Of a stretch of DNA of 23,233 bases, positions 21,219 to 23,233 are shown piece by piece (position 1 is the stretch's first letter; the number at the start of each line of letters is the position of its first letter). The stretch lies in IMG/VR virus record IMGVR_UViG_3300042321_000306, positions 1 through 23,233 of that record. One strand, given 5' to 3'. The notes under the pieces were generated by a model. That model was not told the origin of the DNA, made no database searches, and saw nothing but the letters and a program-made list of their open reading frames with translations. Made by a program: the position numbers and the translations under genes. Origin of the DNA: a virus.

Positions 21219-23233
21219 ATGAGCCTTGCCGTACTAGCCGATCACATGGCATCCAAGGGTCGCAACGGCGACACGATGCTGGTGCACATGTCCCCCGAAG
21301 AAGTCCAAGGGCTGCATGCACTTGCACTGTCTCAAGGCGGCGCACTGACCATCAACCCGGAAACGGGCCTGCCGGAAGCCTTCAGTCTCAAGAGTCTGCT
21401 CAAGTCGGTGCTCCCGATGGTGGCGGGCTTCGCGCTTGGCCCCGCCGGGTTCGGCATCATGAGTTCGCTTGGCGCGGCAGCAACCGTTGGTGGCATCACC
21501 GGCTTGGCTACGGGCAGTCTTCAGAAGGGCATCATGGCCGGTCTGGGCGCTTATGGCGGCTCGGAGCTTGCCGGGGCTTTGGTAGGTGGTAGCAGCGCAG
21601 GCGCTACGGCAGCGGCGGGGGATGCCGTTGCTAAATTAAATGCTGCTGCTGATGCGGGCATGGCGTTTCCTGTAACTAGTGAAGCCGCACAGCAAGCCGC
21701 CACTAAAGCCTACGCTGACTTTGCCGCTAAGCCGTTCATGGATCAGGCAGCGGGCAGCTTTACCGCGCTTAAAAATGCGCCGGGTGGGATGTTCGGTGGC
21801 TTGGGTGCGATTGCAAAACCCGCCATGATGGCAGCAGCCCCGATCATGGCTGATGCGATGGTGCCTACTGCTACTGGAATGCCCGGTGCAGGTGCAACGC
21901 CCTATCCTTTCCGCATCCGCCCGATGGCGTTCAATCAGTATGGCCAGACGCTTGAGCAGTTGCCGATGATTTCCGCTACGGGTTATCAGCAACCTCCTGG
22001 CGGCGCGAGTGGCGGTATCGTGGCGCTTGCTGCGGGCGGAGCCTCTAAGCCTTTGTCGCCCGAAGAGTTTAAGCAGATGATCTACGAAGGTGGCGCAGAT
22101 CACGGAGTTGCCACCCAGCGCGGTCTTGACTACATCACGTCAAAGACCAACATGAACCCCACGCAGGCAACAGAGTTCTGGAACAAGGCATTGGGCACCA
22201 AGTTCACTGAGGGTGACTACTTCCGCGTCATGAAGGAGTACGACAAAGACCCGTACTACTACGAGAAGAAGTTCCCAACAACTCCAGGCCCAGTCACGGG
22301 TGGCGGTGTTACCTCTGGCACCTCTACGCAAGTGGGTGGCGGACAGCCTATTGTGGTGTCTCCCATCGGCAAAGAAACAATCCCAGGCTACAAAGGCGAA
22401 GACAAAATCTACGGTGGTGATATCACCATTCCGAAGTATGTCGCGCCTGATTTGGGAACCCCCGGCAAAGCCACACAGACTGGCGAAACGATTGCCGATA
22501 TCCGCAAGGAGTACAAGGGCACGGTTGAGATGCCCACCCTTAAAGACTTCAAACCCACGGTCACGGGCGGCAGCAAGGCTGCTTATGACTACCTAATGGG
22601 TCAGGGTGCATACCCGCTCAATCCGGTCATTCCCGGCGGTGGCCCCATCATGAAGCCCTATGCCGAGTCGGTTGGCATGGTGCAGCCTGGGTTCTATGGA
22701 CGGCAAGGTACGTTTGACGACGCGGGCGGCTTTACGCCTACGCCTCGCGTGGCCCCCGGCTCTGGTGGAACGGAACAGGCTGGTGGTACAACGGGTGGCA
22801 CAACGGGTGGCACAGGTATTGTGTACGGGCCGAACGGCGCTCCTTACGCCAATGCTGCCGCAGCCATTGCTGCGGGCGTCAGAAACTACAGCTTCAATCC
22901 GCCTTTTTCAACCACCAACACCTCTGGTACCGGCACGCCTATTACCGACTTCCTCTTTGGTACGCAGGATGCAAGCAAGGTGCCCGTTGAGGACCGCACC
23001 ATAAATCGCCTGCCCGAGCGTCAGGTTGATGTCAGTACGTACGACCCCGCCGCTTATGACTACGATGTCGGCAGCGGTGATCAATACACCGAAGACGAAA
23101 AGGCGATGATGGCCGGTATGCGCAGAGGCGGTCTTGCCGATGTCGCTGCTGCCGGTGCAGCACGCGGTGGCCAATTCAATCTGGGCGGTTACTCCGATGG
23201 CGGGCGCTTGCTTCGCGGCCCCGGTGACGGCGT
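21219..23233 (+). CDS. Large Gly/Ala-rich phage structural protein (3' end outside window)
   Basis: ATG 21219 follows AAGGGG (21208-21213). The frame is open for 671 codons to the window edge, so the protein is truncated. The N-terminus (MSLAVLADHMASKGRNGDTM, then LVHMSPEEVQGLHALALSQG) matches a conserved aquatic phage protein. Residues ~57-125 are hydrophobic, Gly/Ala-rich and almost uncharged (VLPMVAGFALGPAGFGIMSS), a stretch able to enter a membrane. Then come Pro/Gly/Thr-rich linkers and, near the edge, LGGYSDGGRLLRGPGDGV, the start of a PGDG-type motif common in this family. It may be an internal or ejection protein. That role is inferred from the hydrophobic block and late position. Confidence 0.75.
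   Translation, partial: MSLAVLADHMASKGRNGDTMLVHMSPEEVQGLHALALSQGGALTINPETGLPEAFSLKSLLKSVLPMVAGFALGPAGFGIMSSLGAAATVGGITGLATGSLQKGIMAGLGAYGGSELAGALVGGSSAGATAAAGDAVAKLNAAADAGMAFPVTSEAAQQAATKAYADFAAKPFMDQAAGSFTALKNAPGGMFGGLGAIAKPAMMAAAPIMADAMVPTATGMPGAGATPYPFRIRPMAFNQYGQTLEQLPMISATGYQQPPGGASGGIVALAAGGASKPLSPEEFKQMIYEGGADHGVATQRGLDYITSKTNMNPTQATEFWNKALGTKFTEGDYFRVMKEYDKDPYYYEKKFPTTPGPVTGGGVTSGTSTQVGGGQPIVVSPIGKETIPGYKGEDKIYGGDITIPKYVAPDLGTPGKATQTGETIADIRKEYKGTVEMPTLKDFKPTVTGGSKAAYDYLMGQGAYPLNPVIPGGGPIMKPYAESVGMVQPGFYGRQGTFDDAGGFTPTPRVAPGSGGTEQAGGTTGGTTGGTGIVYGPNGAPYANAAAAIAAGVRNYSFNPPFSTTNTSGTGTPITDFLFGTQDASKVPVEDRTINRLPERQVDVSTYDPAAYDYDVGSGDQYTEDEKAMMAGMRRGGLADVAAAGAARGGQFNLGGYSDGGRLLRGPGDG
22788..22811 (+). 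repeat. Two exact 12-bp coding repeats
   Basis: ACAACGGGTGGC occurs twice back to back (22788-22799 and 22800-22811), flanked by partial copies (GGTGGT before, ACAGGT after). It encodes a GGTTGGTTGGT linker inside the 21219 product. It is in frame, so copy-number slippage would change linker length without breaking the gene. Confidence 0.85.

Noticed and set aside
1-23233. tRNA genes, CRISPR arrays, insertion sequences or att sites
   Set aside because: I saw no cloverleaf, regularly spaced repeats, transposase or integrase frame. The only tandem repeats are inside coding regions.

Overview
The window is a late structural-gene region of a tailed double-stranded DNA bacteriophage. Every credible gene lies on the + strand, spacing is a few bases or a short overlap (ATGA, TAATG and GTGA junctions recur), and the products are virion, tail-fibre and lysis proteins. 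I see no chromosomal genes, tRNA, integrase, transposase or CRISPR array. The small conserved proteins and the adaptor and fibre types resemble those of uncultured aquatic phages. The moderately GC-rich sequence and E. coli-like Shine-Dalgarno sites fit a Gram-negative, possibly proteobacterial, aquatic host. Host and lineage are inference. The adaptor and nozzle-like proteins, with no sheath or long tape-measure gene in view, hint at a short-tailed phage, but this is not proven.

Layout. (1) 1-771: C-terminal part of the major capsid protein, followed by the window's one convincing intrinsic terminator (789-818). (2) 919-5517: head-completion region. It holds two small beta-rich structural proteins, a run of small lysine-rich proteins of unknown function, a connector or tail-accessory protein with an inserted beta module, a zinc-ribbon protein, two more small basic proteins and an SU10-type adaptor. 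(3) 5517-8327: small beta-rich virion proteins, including a paralogous pair and a protein made of thirteen ~20-residue tandem repeats. (4) 8327-15475: fibre/adhesin region. Three proteins share a gap-free 29-residue N-terminal tag but carry different distal parts: a glycine-rich domain, a seven-bladed beta-propeller and three LamG domains. A fibre-assembly chaperone-like gene and further fibre-type proteins accompany them. (5) 15508-17958: lysis cassette with five small membrane proteins, one a 3-TM holin type, ending in a GH24 endolysin. (6) 17974-23233: large tail proteins, namely a nozzle/hub-like protein, a virion protein with a DAFGR.RVSQPYTLFDSQ signature, and a glycine/alanine-rich protein that runs off the end.

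Together the genes would complete the capsid, build the portal-tail junction, display several adhesins and release progeny. The most interesting points are the set of tag-sharing adhesins, the 20-residue repeat protein whose start codon appears to depend on a hairpin-bridged Shine-Dalgarno site, and the base-composition mosaic inside the LamG fibre gene.
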